From a virus: a stretch of DNA of 41,528 nucleotides. Each line of letters begins with the position of its first letter. The stretch's first letter is position 1. The notes below the pieces were generated by a model. The model had not been told where the DNA came from. It did no database searches and saw only the letters and a list, made by a program, of their open reading frames with translations. Position numbers and translations under genes: made by a program. Where the stretch lies: positions 1 through 41,528 of IMG/VR virus record IMGVR_UViG_3300020074_000042; one strand, written 5' to 3'. Of the stretch, positions 17,053-25,169 are shown in pieces.

Positions 17053-20000
17053 GCGAGGAATGGCAGGAGGCAGAAGAGGAGATCGCACTCCTGCGGGGAC
17101 GGCTCAAGGGCCTGAAGCCGCTCGACAAGCGGGAGTCTGCGTCACTCCTCCTGAAGGCCGCTCGGGACGAGAAGGGCTCCATGCCCGAGTTTGCACGCGA
17201 CCTGGCGGACAATCGCGGCACATCGACGGGCGACCGGGCGGCCGATGCGTATGAGGCGATGACGGCCGGAGCCATCTACGAAGCCCTGAGCGCCGTTCGA
17301 TGGTACTCGACGAAGGCAATGGAGGCGCCGGTGCTCTCCTACTCCAGGAAGTTTGGCGTTCCGCCGCCGCAGTCCGCCATGCCGGGCAGAACTCTCGCGG
17401 AGAGCCTCAGATGGCGGGAGAAGCCGGTCGGGCCCCCTCCGCCTCTGCCCAAGGCCATCCAAGTGGTATCGGACCTGGCCGATGCGCTACCGGCTGCCGT
17501 CGAGGAGCAGCTCAATCGCACGGGCGCCGCAATCACACAGGTCATGCGGCCCATCACAGATCCGCTGAAAGCGATTGGCGACCTCTACGTCCGAGCGAGC
17601 GACCAGATCCAGATGGGCGTCCTGGATTTTCTGTCAGGCCAGGCGACGCTCGACGATCTCTTCGCCTTCCGGCGCACGCCACGCATGCGCGAGATCAAGG
17701 AGGCCGAAGATGGCCTCGCGTACAAGCAGCAGGCATGGGCCGAGTGGACCGCGAATCAGACCATCGACTCCGCAGGCGGGCGCATCCTCCGCTCCATCGT
17801 CGGCGAGGATGCAGGCAAGGCCATAGGCATGACGTTCGGCGTCGGGATCGCGAGCCTCACGGACTGGCTCGGGGATCCGCTCCTCGTGGCGGGCGCAACC
17901 CTTCGGCTTCCCCAGCGCGCGCTCAAGGGAGTGGATACGCTCGCGGGCATGGGCATGCGCTGGATGGCATCGACGCCTGCACGCGGGCTCTTCGGCAAGA
18001 CCGCATTCGGCAGGACGCTCGCATCGCTCGCCCACGATGATACGGCGCTTCGCGTATTCGCCATGTATCCGGCCGAAGATGTACGAATTCTCGCGAAGGT
18101 ACAGGATGCACTCACGGGCGAAGTCCGCGGCAAGATTCTCTCGAATGCACGCTGGCGGAAGCTCATCGTCAGGGACCGCCCGAGCTTCTTTCGGACGGTA
18201 TCGGAGCTGCTCGCGGAAGAGCCCATCTTCGAGAAGCGACGGGATATGGTCCGCGGCGTACTCGATGGCATCCATCGCGCGATCCAGGAGGATGCGGAGA
18301 TCGCGCTTCGGTCTCGCGGCAGGACATTCAGGAAGGTTGCGAAGCGGATCAAGGCCCATGGCGAGGAGGGGCAGGCGATCCGGAACATCCAGGACCAGTA
18401 CGCCGACGAGTACACGCGCGCATGGATCGCGGCGACCCCACGGCGCGTCTTCCTCCCCGACGAACTTGACGCCATGGCGCGCGTCATCCATGAACAGGCG
18501 CTACGGCGTGGACCCGTAGGCGATGACCTCCTCAAGCTCCACGACAGCCGTTCTGCGCTTCTCTCGGCCATGCGCCTGCGGGATCTCGTGCGGCGCGGCG
18601 AGACGAAGCTCTACGGGCCCGAGGAAGCCGATGCCATGGTGGAGAGAGCCCTCGAGCTCTACCGCCAGCAGCGCCAGCGCGTCCGCGCGAAGCCCTGGAG
18701 CGAGCTCATCCGTGGCCGCGAGGAGGCTGCGGCGCCCATGCTATGGGGAGCGGATGCGGACCCCTTCCTCCCCGGCCGCATTCCGGAAGCCATTCAGGCG
18801 CTCGATCGTACGCAGAAGGGGCTTCCCACGCGGATGTTCCGCCGGTATCTCCAGATCGCACGCGCGCAGCTCTACAACGCCATCTCGCTCAAGGCCGATC
18901 TCGCGGCGGATGGCCTACGGCCGCTGATGAAGCTACAAGCCGAGGAGGACATCCAAGCGTTCCTGCGCCCATTCGGCGCCAAGGTGCCACTCCACGAGGC
19001 CAAGCAGGCGGTCGCGAAGCTCCTCATCAACGGCGGCCTGCCGCCGATCCTCGTCGAGGCACGCGGCGCGCGCTCGAAGATCAACTACTTCGTCCGCTAT
19101 CGATCGCCCCAATTGACGGGCCGGAATCAATATCGATACGTCTCCGAGGGATTCGAGACGGTCGCTCAAGCTTCCCGGCGCTCTCGGCAACTCTCGGACG
19201 CCGGTATCGACAGCTCGCTCCACTACGGCCCGGGACTCCTGGCGAACCGCTCGATCCAGGATGTGGCAGGGGGGGCGCTCGCAGCCCGGAGGATCCTGAA
19301 TACGCTCGGCGCGGACCTCGTGGATCTCGGGCTCCTGGACGCACGGACATACATCCGGCGCGGTGGCCGATACGTCCCGCGCCTCTTCGAGACGCTGTCG
19401 GATCCCGATGCCTTCTACGACGAGCTCTTCGCGGACGACCGGCGGCTCTATGAGCGGTTCCGCGAAGTCGCACCCAAGAAGCTCGAAGAGATCGAGGAGG
19501 GGCTCGTGCGGGCGGAGCCGCGCCTCGTGACGAGTTCGGGCGCCGAACGCCGTCTCGACATGCGCCATGACGCATGGACCGTGAAGTATCCGTTCAAGTA
19601 CCGCGATGCGGCGGGCAACATCCGGGAGGAGGAGCTCTGGTGGACCTACCGGCCATCGAGCCCACCCGGCGCCGGCGCGCAGGACCTGGGACAGGACCTC
19701 GCCAAGGTCGAGGGCATGGTCGGCAGGCCAGCGCGCGGGGGAGCCGCGCACGCGGTCATCGACTGGGAGACGCCCGTAGGCCGACGCGCCCGTGAGACAG
19801 CGGAGCGGCTTGCGAACGATGCGGCCAAGAAGAGCGGACGGGCGGCGGAGCTGGTCCTCGGAGATGTGCGGCTCGCGGATGTGCCGCTCACAGCCGATGC
19901 ACTCGCGATCATGCGCCAGGTTGATCGGCCCATTACGCTGTCGGCGAAGGGCATGGCCGACATGACGCGCATGGTCTATCAGGCGCGCTTTTTCAGCCAC

Positions 20001-22088
20001 ATCGCGAGGATCCCGGGGATCGCGGAGGCGGACGCCGCCGCGGCGATCGGTCGCTGGGGACGCGATGGCGCCATCCGGCTGCCGCAGGGGATCAAGGCGC
20101 TTGGTCCCCTACGCGGCCAGATCGTGAGCTCCTGGACATGGGAACTCATCCGGGATCTCTACCGTGTGCCGAGCTTCTTCGAGCGCATGGTCCGAAGCCC
20201 GATGGTCATGGGCAAGACCATTCTCTCGATCCCCATCACGTGGATGCGGAACTTCGTGTCGAACTTCGTTTACGCGGACTACATGGGCGTCGCACCCTGG
20301 AACCCGCTCTCGTGGCGATACTGGGTGGGCGCGATGCGCCATGCCGCCAGCCGGTCTGGGGCGTTCCGCGAGTTCCAGGTGCTTGGCGGCGAGGCGGGCC
20401 TTTGGTCCGAAACGGAGTTCACCTCGCTCGCACGCCAGATGCTCACATCCTGGGAACGGAACAAGCCGAGCGTGCTGAAGACACTCGGGGGCGCTGTCCG
20501 CGGGCTCCGCAAGGGCTACAACTCGCTCGATGTCATCCCCAAGTTCGCGGGCTATCTCCGGCAGCTCGATCGTGGCGCCTCGCCCGAAGAAGCCATGGCC
20601 ATCGTCCGAGCGTTCTCGCCCGATTACGCGCTTCTGCCTCAGATGTTCGATACCTTGCCACCCATCCAGCGCCTCGGCGGACGAAACTGGTGGCGACTCG
20701 CCACGGCCCGGCGCTCGCCGATCGGCCCCTGGTTCGTCCCGTTCTCGGTCGAGAATCTCCGGGTGCAGGTCAATGCGGCCCGCTACCATCCGTTGAAGCT
20801 CATCAAGTGGCTGTCCTTGAATACCGGCATGACGACCGAAAGCCTCCTTCGATCCGGCATGGACCCCGACCGCTTCGCCATGCTATCGGGTGCGCTCGGC
20901 ATGGCCGATCCCTTGTCGTCGAGCCCATCGGATTACCCCTGGTCCCTCGATGGCGCCCTTGTCCAGGTTGGAGACCGGAAGTGGTCGTGGATGCCCTGGA
21001 ACGATGTCTTTCCGGTATGGGGCGGCATGCGATATTGGCGGCAGGGGGGTAGGCTCCGAACGGTTCTGCCGCAGGGAGTGGTGACGAATGTGCTCGACGC
21101 CGCACTCGACCAGTTCGCACTCGGACCCGGCTACGACATGATCCAGCAGTTCTTCACCCTCCTGCAGTCGGGCCGGGATGCGCGCACGGGCACGCAGGTC
21201 GTCCCGCGTGATGCCTCGTACTCGGAGCGGATGCGCGTACTCGTCTCGAAGGCCGCCGAGATGCTTTTGCCCCCGACCATGCCCGAGCTCCCGGGCCTGA
21301 CCGACGGCGGGACAACCTGGAGGAAGGCGCGCGATCTCATCGATGGACCCATCCCGGACCGCGTCGGCCGCATGCAGTCGCTGACCGCTCGCGCGATCCG
21401 GTTGCTCGGCCTCAACGTGCGCGAGCTCGATGACCGCCATATCGCCGCCTGGATCGTGAGCCAGTTCTATGATGACCGGGTCCAGATCACTCCGCCTGCC
21501 GAATACCTGGCGGCGATCTCGGAGTTCCGCAAGGGCCTCCGGGGCATCGATGTGCGGGAGCTTTCCGTCGCGGATGTCCAGGCGCTCGAAGGCTTCCAGG
21601 AGATGAAAAAGTACCGCGAGTCCGAATTCATGCGCGAACACAACCTGGATACGTGGGAAGACGTCGAAGCGGTCGCGAGCGAGAACTCGACGATCGCCCG
21701 CGATCTCGCCCGCAAGCAGCGCGACTGGCTCATCGATGCGTGGCTCACGGCCAAGTTCGGCGACAACGCGAGGACGTTCCGTCACATGGGCCTCGACAAA
21801 CAGATGCCGGCCGCGCTGCTGATGATGCGGGTCGGCATCACACCCGAGGCCTTCGAGCCCTACAGATTACTTCTCCAGCAGAAGCTGCAAGGACGCGGAG
21901 CGATGTCATCGGACGCGCAGATGGAACTCGTCCTCAAGATGTCGGCCGAACTCCGCAAGGCTGGATTCAACCCGGACGTCCTCAAGGCGCCGCCGCCCCG
22001 CTCCGCGTTCCTCAAGGAGCCGTGGGAGGCGACATGGCTCCGACTCGCTCGCTCCATCGCCGGAAGAAGGCAGGAGGGGGCGGAGTAA
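17049..22088 (+). CDS. Giant internal virion/ejection protein (1679 aa)
   Basis: GTG start at 17049 inside the previous stop (GTGA). The first ~250 residues are helical and charged. Hydrophobic or amphipathic stretches occur near residues 265-290 (GMTFGVGIASLTDWLGDPLL), 1055-1075 (MGKTILSIPITWMRNFVSNF) and 1220-1250 (IGPWFVPFSVENLRVQV). The last ~250 residues are helical and charged. This resembles the very large inner or 'polyvalent' proteins of short-tailed phages that are injected with DNA and may form a channel. I see no RNA-polymerase, lysozyme or lytic-transglycosylase signature. It is the last gene of the rightward arm and takes up about 12% of the genome. Confidence 0.7.
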   Translation: MSEEWQEAEEEIALLRGRLKGLKPLDKRESASLLLKAARDEKGSMPEFARDLADNRGTSTGDRAADAYEAMTAGAIYEALSAVRWYSTKAMEAPVLSYSRKFGVPPPQSAMPGRTLAESLRWREKPVGPPPPLPKAIQVVSDLADALPAAVEEQLNRTGAAITQVMRPITDPLKAIGDLYVRASDQIQMGVLDFLSGQATLDDLFAFRRTPRMREIKEAEDGLAYKQQAWAEWTANQTIDSAGGRILRSIVGEDAGKAIGMTFGVGIASLTDWLGDPLLVAGATLRLPQRALKGVDTLAGMGMRWMASTPARGLFGKTAFGRTLASLAHDDTALRVFAMYPAEDVRILAKVQDALTGEVRGKILSNARWRKLIVRDRPSFFRTVSELLAEEPIFEKRRDMVRGVLDGIHRAIQEDAEIALRSRGRTFRKVAKRIKAHGEEGQAIRNIQDQYADEYTRAWIAATPRRVFLPDELDAMARVIHEQALRRGPVGDDLLKLHDSRSALLSAMRLRDLVRRGETKLYGPEEADAMVERALELYRQQRQRVRAKPWSELIRGREEAAAPMLWGADADPFLPGRIPEAIQALDRTQKGLPTRMFRRYLQIARAQLYNAISLKADLAADGLRPLMKLQAEEDIQAFLRPFGAKVPLHEAKQAVAKLLINGGLPPILVEARGARSKINYFVRYRSPQLTGRNQYRYVSEGFETVAQASRRSRQLSDAGIDSSLHYGPGLLANRSIQDVAGGALAARRILNTLGADLVDLGLLDARTYIRRGGRYVPRLFETLSDPDAFYDELFADDRRLYERFREVAPKKLEEIEEGLVRAEPRLVTSSGAERRLDMRHDAWTVKYPFKYRDAAGNIREEELWWTYRPSSPPGAGAQDLGQDLAKVEGMVGRPARGGAAHAVIDWETPVGRRARETAERLANDAAKKSGRAAELVLGDVRLADVPLTADALAIMRQVDRPITLSAKGMADMTRMVYQARFFSHIARIPGIAEADAAAAIGRWGRDGAIRLPQGIKALGPLRGQIVSSWTWELIRDLYRVPSFFERMVRSPMVMGKTILSIPITWMRNFVSNFVYADYMGVAPWNPLSWRYWVGAMRHAASRSGAFREFQVLGGEAGLWSETEFTSLARQMLTSWERNKPSVLKTLGGAVRGLRKGYNSLDVIPKFAGYLRQLDRGASPEEAMAIVRAFSPDYALLPQMFDTLPPIQRLGGRNWWRLATARRSPIGPWFVPFSVENLRVQVNAARYHPLKLIKWLSLNTGMTTESLLRSGMDPDRFAMLSGALGMADPLSSSPSDYPWSLDGALVQVGDRKWSWMPWNDVFPVWGGMRYWRQGGRLRTVLPQGVVTNVLDAALDQFALGPGYDMIQQFFTLLQSGRDARTGTQVVPRDASYSERMRVLVSKAAEMLLPPTMPELPGLTDGGTTWRKARDLIDGPIPDRVGRMQSLTARAIRLLGLNVRELDDRHIAAWIVSQFYDDRVQITPPAEYLAAISEFRKGLRGIDVRELSVADVQALEGFQEMKKYRESEFMREHNLDTWEDVEAVASENSTIARDLARKQRDWLIDAWLTAKFGDNARTFRHMGLDKQMPAALLMMRVGITPEAFEPYRLLLQQKLQGRGAMSSDAQMELVLKMSAELRKAGFNPDVLKAPPPRSAFLKEPWEATWLRLARSIAGRRQEGAE

Positions 22089-22224
22089 CGGACCGGCTCC
22101 GCAGCGCAGCCTTCCCCTCGACCGTCCCCCCCCGCCGGGCGCTGAAGTGAAGAGTTGTGGTCTGAACTCCGCTAGTCCGCATGGACAGAGCCTCGCGTGC
22201 TGCGATGCGGGCAGGTCCGGAACG

Positions 22225-22629
22225 TCACTGACTGATGATGAGGATCCGGATGGCGACGGGCTTTCCAGGACGCCGGCTGTCCCAGATGAATTCGACCGGG
22301 TCGGACCATTCGCCTTTGTTCGTCGCTGTGTCCCAATGCCGAAGGCGAAGCGTCCAGGTCCCTGACGTCAGCTGCGAGATGAGCGGCGTGATCGATGCCG
22401 TACAGGCCGCACCCGCAGCCGTCAGCACTTGGGGACCCAGGAGCGGGGCACTCACGGTGGGTTCGGCGGCACCCGCCGGGAAGAAGCCGATCTCGGTTCC
22501 CGCGAGGTCCGAATCGGCCGAATTCGTCCATGTGACCGAGGCTTGCGTTGACCCACCGATAGGAATGGGGGCGGCGGCTCCGATAAGAAGGGCTGCCAGC
22601 ACTCCGGCGGCGATCCATCGACTTGCCAT
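22225..22629 (-). CDS. Secreted beta-sandwich (Ig/FN3-like) protein
   Basis: 134 residues. ATG 22629 has GGAGGT seven bases upstream; the ATG at 22635 abuts that site. Residues 1-20 (MASRWIAAGVLAALLIGAAA) form a signal peptide: a basic start, a hydrophobic core and an Ala-x-Ala-like end. The mature part has alternating beta strands with 'SVTWTNSADSDLAGTEIGF' (~30-48) and 'LTSGTWTLRLRHWDTATNKG' (~86-105), typical of fibronectin-III or Ig-like folds. It is the last gene of the early operon and overlaps the end of the RusA-like gene by 178 bases in another frame. A role in cell-surface modification or superinfection exclusion is a guess. Confidence 0.68.
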   Translation of the reverse strand: MASRWIAAGVLAALLIGAAAPIPIGGSTQASVTWTNSADSDLAGTEIGFFPAGAAEPTVSAPLLGPQVLTAAGAACTASITPLISQLTSGTWTLRLRHWDTATNKGEWSDPVEFIWDSRRPGKPVAIRILIISQ

Positions 22630-23006
22630 ATCCATACCTCCGTTCCTTCATCGAGCCGCGGGCGAGACGTCCCGCGTAAAACCTGCGTCACATGCACGAC
22701 CAAGTGGTCGGGCGTATCGTTCTCGATGATGCCCTGATGCCGCATGGCGTCAATGAGGCATTTCACGTCGCAGTTGTCGGCATCCAGCTTCCGTGTCCGA
22801 ATGCTCTTGATCTCGATCCACGCGCGCCGCATGGGTGGATTCTTCCGGTAGATGCCGGCCGCAAGCATGGCGAGCTTCACGGCCTCCAGCGCCTGGGTCT
22901 TATAGCGCAGGTACTTCCACCTCGCGGCCTTACCGAATTGATTCGTCCACTCGTTCCGGCTCTGCACGCGCCAGGAGAGCCGGAGGATGATGTCAGGCGG
23001 TCGCAT
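22452..23006 (-). CDS. RusA-like Holliday junction resolvase
   Basis: 184 residues from ATG 23006. 'RKLDADNCDVKCLIDAM' at 72-88 and 'GIIENDTPDHLVVH' at 92-105 are the RusA signature; Asp75, Asp77 and Asp86 are the expected metal ligands. The strand EGTEVWIW (120-127) is where RusA proteins normally end. Residues 128-184 are a Pro/Arg/Ser-rich extension that overlaps the secreted-protein gene in another frame. RusA enzymes resolve branched DNA before packaging. The extension may be real read-through of non-conserved sequence, or a lost stop. The gene overlaps its upstream neighbour by 14 bases. Confidence 0.85.
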   Translation of the reverse strand: MRPPDIILRLSWRVQSRNEWTNQFGKAARWKYLRYKTQALEAVKLAMLAAGIYRKNPPMRRAWIEIKSIRTRKLDADNCDVKCLIDAMRHQGIIENDTPDHLVVHVTQVLRGTSRPRLDEGTEVWIWQVDGSPPECWQPFLSEPPPPFLSVGQRKPRSHGRIRPIRTSREPRSASSRRVPPNPP

Positions 23007-23181
23007 CGTCTAACGCGCCCTTGTGCGCTCGATGTGACGTAGAGCCGCCGAGAAGTCGTACGGCTCGTTCGTACTGGCGGCGTTCGCTGATCGTCCAGAT
23101 GTGGCCGTGCTCGGCGAGCCGCTGGCCGATCGTGTCGAGTGCTTCCAGGACATCCTTGCGCTGTTCTTCGGTGATGGTCAT
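22993..23181 (-). CDS. Small hypothetical protein
   Basis: 62 residues, MTITEEQRKDVLEALDTIGQ..., from ATG 23181 behind GAGGAGG. It is a single charged helix followed by a basic tail; no motif is recognised. The ATG overlaps the stop of the preceding gene (ATGA) and the 3' end overlaps the RusA-like gene, so the three are translationally coupled. Confidence 0.7.
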   Translation of the reverse strand: MTITEEQRKDVLEALDTIGQRLAEHGHIWTISERRQYERAVRLLGGSTSHRAHKGALDDATA

Positions 23182-23429
23182 GGTGCCTCCTCGGGTGGTT
23201 CCTCGATGGCGATGGTGAGCATCTCCGTGAGCCAATCACGGAGTTGCATGGCGTTCGCGATGGAGAGGGTTTCCGGTTGGATCCGGATGACGCAGCGCAG
23301 CCCTTTGTCGAACGCCCATCCCTCGACTCGTGCGACGGCGTAGCCGGTGTGGTCTTTCAGTGTCGCGACGACCATCGTTTTCCCCCGCTCTCCGCAGGCT
23401 GCCGCCACAAGCTCTTCCGCGCGTGTCAT
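23178..23429 (-). CDS. Small hypothetical protein
   Basis: 83 residues, starting MTRAEELVAAACGERGK at ATG 23429 behind AAGGAGG. A short helix is followed by beta strands (KTMVVATLKDHTGYAVARVEGW, split) and a C-terminal helix with an acidic tail. Family unknown. The compact alpha/beta content suggests a folded protein rather than a leader peptide. It overlaps both neighbours by ATGA. Confidence 0.68.
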   Translation of the reverse strand: MTRAEELVAAACGERGKTMVVATLKDHTGYAVARVEGWAFDKGLRCVIRIQPETLSIANAMQLRDWLTEMLTIAIEEPPEEAP

Positions 23430-23653
23430 GTAGCCTCCTTCATTTGCTCTCCGATTGTTTCGATCACAGCCCATGCCCGATTCCGTAGTTGCGTCGCTGT
23501 ACGGCTACGGATACCTTTCAGCGATTCGATCGCCAGCTTCGCCCAGTCCATGGCATGGCCATGTGCTCTTCGTTTGCATAGATCCTCGGCGATTTCCACT
23601 TCTGTGGTTGCACGGACCAATCGGAGGTTGGTCTTCAGTTTGACGAGCGTCAT
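23426..23653 (-). CDS. Small hypothetical protein
   Basis: 75 residues from ATG 23653 (MTLVKLKTNLRLVRATTEVE) with AGGAGG upstream. Basic and mostly helical; 'AHGHAMDWAKLAIESLKGI' at ~33-51 resembles a helical bundle. No catalytic or metal-binding motif. Coupled on both sides by ATGA overlaps. Confidence 0.65.
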   Translation of the reverse strand: MTLVKLKTNLRLVRATTEVEIAEDLCKRRAHGHAMDWAKLAIESLKGIRSRTATQLRNRAWAVIETIGEQMKEAT

Positions 23654-23946
23654 GTCGCCTCCTTCTTCGCTTTCCGCCTCTTTGGAAACCGTCGATGGCA
23701 TACACGACAATATCCATTCGGCGCCAGATCATGTACGGGTTCTGGTTTCGGATCCGGACAGCCATACATCCAGTTGTACCAGCAGTGATAGTGGTGGTAG
23801 TAGAATCGTCCGCCTGCGGTTGAATAACGGAAATCGTGGACTCTACCGCATGTACGGCAGCGTCCATCTCCGCACCCAGGCCAGACGATGGCGCTGGGCT
23901 TCGCCACGGCTTTCTCATAACTATCGACCTCGCGCTTGTGTGTCAT
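23650..23946 (-). CDS. Cys/His-rich zinc-finger-like protein
   Basis: 98 residues from ATG 23946; AGGAGG lies about 11 bases upstream. It contains CGDGRCRTCGRVH (~25-37), an aromatic stretch with HH-Y-H-C-W-Y-N-W, and a C-terminal YCRVCHRRF (~82-90). The paired cysteines suggest one or two zinc-binding knuckles. The basic tail (KRRKAKKEA) suits nucleic-acid binding. It is one of about a dozen cysteine-pair proteins in this operon. Confidence 0.68.
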   Translation of the reverse strand: MTHKREVDSYEKAVAKPSAIVWPGCGDGRCRTCGRVHDFRYSTAGGRFYYHHYHCWYNWMYGCPDPKPEPVHDLAPNGYCRVCHRRFPKRRKAKKEAT

Positions 23947-24182
23947 TCGCGACCTGCCTCCTGGGACGCATCCTCCATCCCCGCCTCTTGTTCCTCGCAC
24001 ATCTTATTGTAGGCCGTACGGCATGACTCGCAGAAGTCGATGCTCCAGATTTCTGCACCGCCGATTGTCTCGTAGCGATCTCGTCTATCGAGCATTCGCT
24101 GATGCGTCGTTGCATGAATAAGTCCACGCCGGATGACACCGCACACCGAACACGCCTCCAGGCGATAAATGCTAATGTGCAT
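23943..24182 (-). CDS. Zinc-ribbon-like small protein
   Basis: 79 residues, MHISIYRLEACSVCGVIRRG, from ATG 24182 behind GGAGGAGGAG. CSVCG (11-15) and FCESC (~51-55) are spaced like a four-cysteine zinc ribbon. The C-terminus, EEQEAGMEDASQEAGRE, shares the recurrent EAGME phrase of neighbouring genes. Function unknown; it probably binds nucleic acid or protein. Confidence 0.68.
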   Translation of the reverse strand: MHISIYRLEACSVCGVIRRGLIHATTHQRMLDRRDRYETIGGAEIWSIDFCESCRTAYNKMCEEQEAGMEDASQEAGRE

Positions 24183-24396
24183 CTGTCTTCTCCTCCTCCA
24201 TCCCCGCCTCGCGGAGCGCGCACTGTGCGGTCTCGGGTCCTCGTTCGCCATCCCAACACCAGAGGCTCTTCTGCCAGCTTTTCTCGTCAGCATAGACTCG
24301 TAGCGCCGTCGCGAGGATGTCGCGCTGGCGGATAGTCTCCACGTGTGCCTTTCGCTCGATCAATAGCTGAGTCGCCGTAGGTAGTTCGTCACTCAT
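24172..24396 (-). CDS. Small protein with one QRDILA-EAGMEE module
   Basis: 74 residues from ATG 24396 behind GGAGGTGACGC. It has the phrase RQRDILATALRVYAD at ~22-36 and ends in CALREAGMEEEKTDAH. The same two phrases, at similar spacing, occur twice in the upstream gene. The first part reads as an amphipathic helix. The terminal GAG codons also form the ribosome site of the next gene, whose ATG lies inside this frame. Confidence 0.68.
   Translation of the reverse strand: MSDELPTATQLLIERKAHVETIRQRDILATALRVYADEKSWQKSLWCWDGERGPETAQCALREAGMEEEKTDAH
24303..24327 (-). repeat. 25-bp module repeat, copy 1
   Basis: This stretch encodes QRDILA.ALR on the minus strand. It differs from copy 2 (24536-24560) at one base and from copy 3 (24851-24875) at three, so the protein module has spread by DNA duplication rather than convergence. 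Confidence 0.85.
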
Positions 24397-24938
24397 GCGT
24401 CACCTCCCTCTTCGATTCCCGCCTCGCGCAGCGCGGCCATCGCGATCGTCGGTGAGACGACGCAGCAATCGGCAGGTTCGCTATCGACATGCTGCCCGTG
24501 AGACGGCGGATAGACCGCACGCACGTAGTACCGCAGCGCCTTCGCGAGGATGTCGCGCTGACGGATGAGCTCCGCCTCGCGGCCACGGTTGCCATTCGAC
24601 CTCAGAAACTCGCAACTCTCGCAGACGTCGCCGATGCATGGATCTTGACTGATGCATCGGTAGCCAGGATGGTTACGGTCTGGAGAATTGACCGAATCTA
24701 CGCATGGTCTTCTGGTATGGCTCTCCTCCATCCCCGCTTGGTGTAGCGCGACTTCCGCAGTCGTATACCCATTTAATGAAGGTTGCCAAGCATCCATAAA
24801 GCGCGATGTTGGCGCACGTCCCCAGTTCGTATGGTCCGCATATTCCCGCAGCGCCGCCGCAAGGATGTCACGCTGCGCCTCCACGTCACACGTCTCGCAT
24901 TGGCGGCGCAGACCTCCATGTCGGCACACGTCACTCAT
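24393..24938 (-). CDS. Two-module QRDILA protein with Cys-rich linker
   Basis: 181 residues from ATG 24938 behind GGAGGTGACGC. An N-terminal CRHGGLRRQCETC is followed by module A (AQRDILAAALREYADHTNWG ... VALHQAGMEES). A Cys-rich linker (CISQDPCIGDVCESC at ~95-109) leads to module B (RQRDILAKALRYYV ... AALREAGIEEGG). This looks like fusion of two formerly separate small genes. Modules of this kind are common in phage early proteins of unknown function. The end GGTGACGCATGA is the shared gene-junction sequence. Confidence 0.7.
   Translation of the reverse strand: MSDVCRHGGLRRQCETCDVEAQRDILAAALREYADHTNWGRAPTSRFMDAWQPSLNGYTTAEVALHQAGMEESHTRRPCVDSVNSPDRNHPGYRCISQDPCIGDVCESCEFLRSNGNRGREAELIRQRDILAKALRYYVRAVYPPSHGQHVDSEPADCCVVSPTIAMAALREAGIEEGGDA
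24536..24560 (-). repeat. 25-bp module repeat, copy 2
   Basis: Second copy of the GCGCC..CGCGAGGATGTC-type element (plus-strand reading), inside module B of the fused protein; one mismatch to copy 1. Confidence 0.85.
24851..24875 (-). repeat. 25-bp module repeat, copy 3
   Basis: Third copy, inside module A. It has three mismatches to copy 1, so it is the most diverged. Confidence 0.8.
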
Positions 24939-24941
24939 GCG

Positions 24942-25169
24942 TCACCTCCACGAACCGGATGGAATGGGAGACGTCCACACGAATGGCGAGCGCGGCCACG
25001 GCCACGGGTTGGTCCACCATGGCGGATACGGGGCCGTCGTTGGCGGATCTGGTATCTGCGGCGGCGGCATAGGTGCCACCACGGGCTCCGGCGGCAGCGG
25101 CTTCCCGCAGTGTGGACACAAGAGTTGCTTCCCGCAGTGCGGACATCGTTCGAGCTTCTCGTCACTCAT
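24942..25169 (-). CDS. Double zinc-knuckle, proline-rich protein
   Basis: 75 residues, MSDEKLERCPHCGKQLLCPHCG, starting at ATG 25169, which overlaps the previous stop by eight bases. Two CPHCGK knuckles at 9-14 and 18-23 form a minimal zinc ribbon. The rest is Pro/Trp-rich (PYPPWWTNPWPWPRSP). Two other frames over the same bases are open, but only this one gives a recognisable motif and an AGG-type ribosome site. The stop codon forms part of the next gene's GGAGGTGA. Confidence 0.66.
   Translation of the reverse strand: MSDEKLERCPHCGKQLLCPHCGKPLPPEPVVAPMPPPQIPDPPTTAPYPPWWTNPWPWPRSPFVWTSPIPSGSWR

Noticed and set aside
18933-21785. Large open frames on both strands inside the 1679-residue gene
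   Set aside because: High GC keeps alternative frames open; they have no start signals and no recognisable motifs.
17049-22088. N4-type virion RNA polymerase
   Set aside because: No polymerase motifs (for example a T/DxxGR or YGxxK-like pattern) were seen, and the protein is about half the N4 size.
22089-22224. Bidirectional terminator between the converging arms
   Set aside because: Only a weak 4-bp stem (GTCC/GGAC) and no T run were found, so no terminator is claimed.
22147-22365. Plus-strand 72-residue frame after the giant gene
   Set aside because: Antisense to the secreted-protein gene; no ribosome site or motif.
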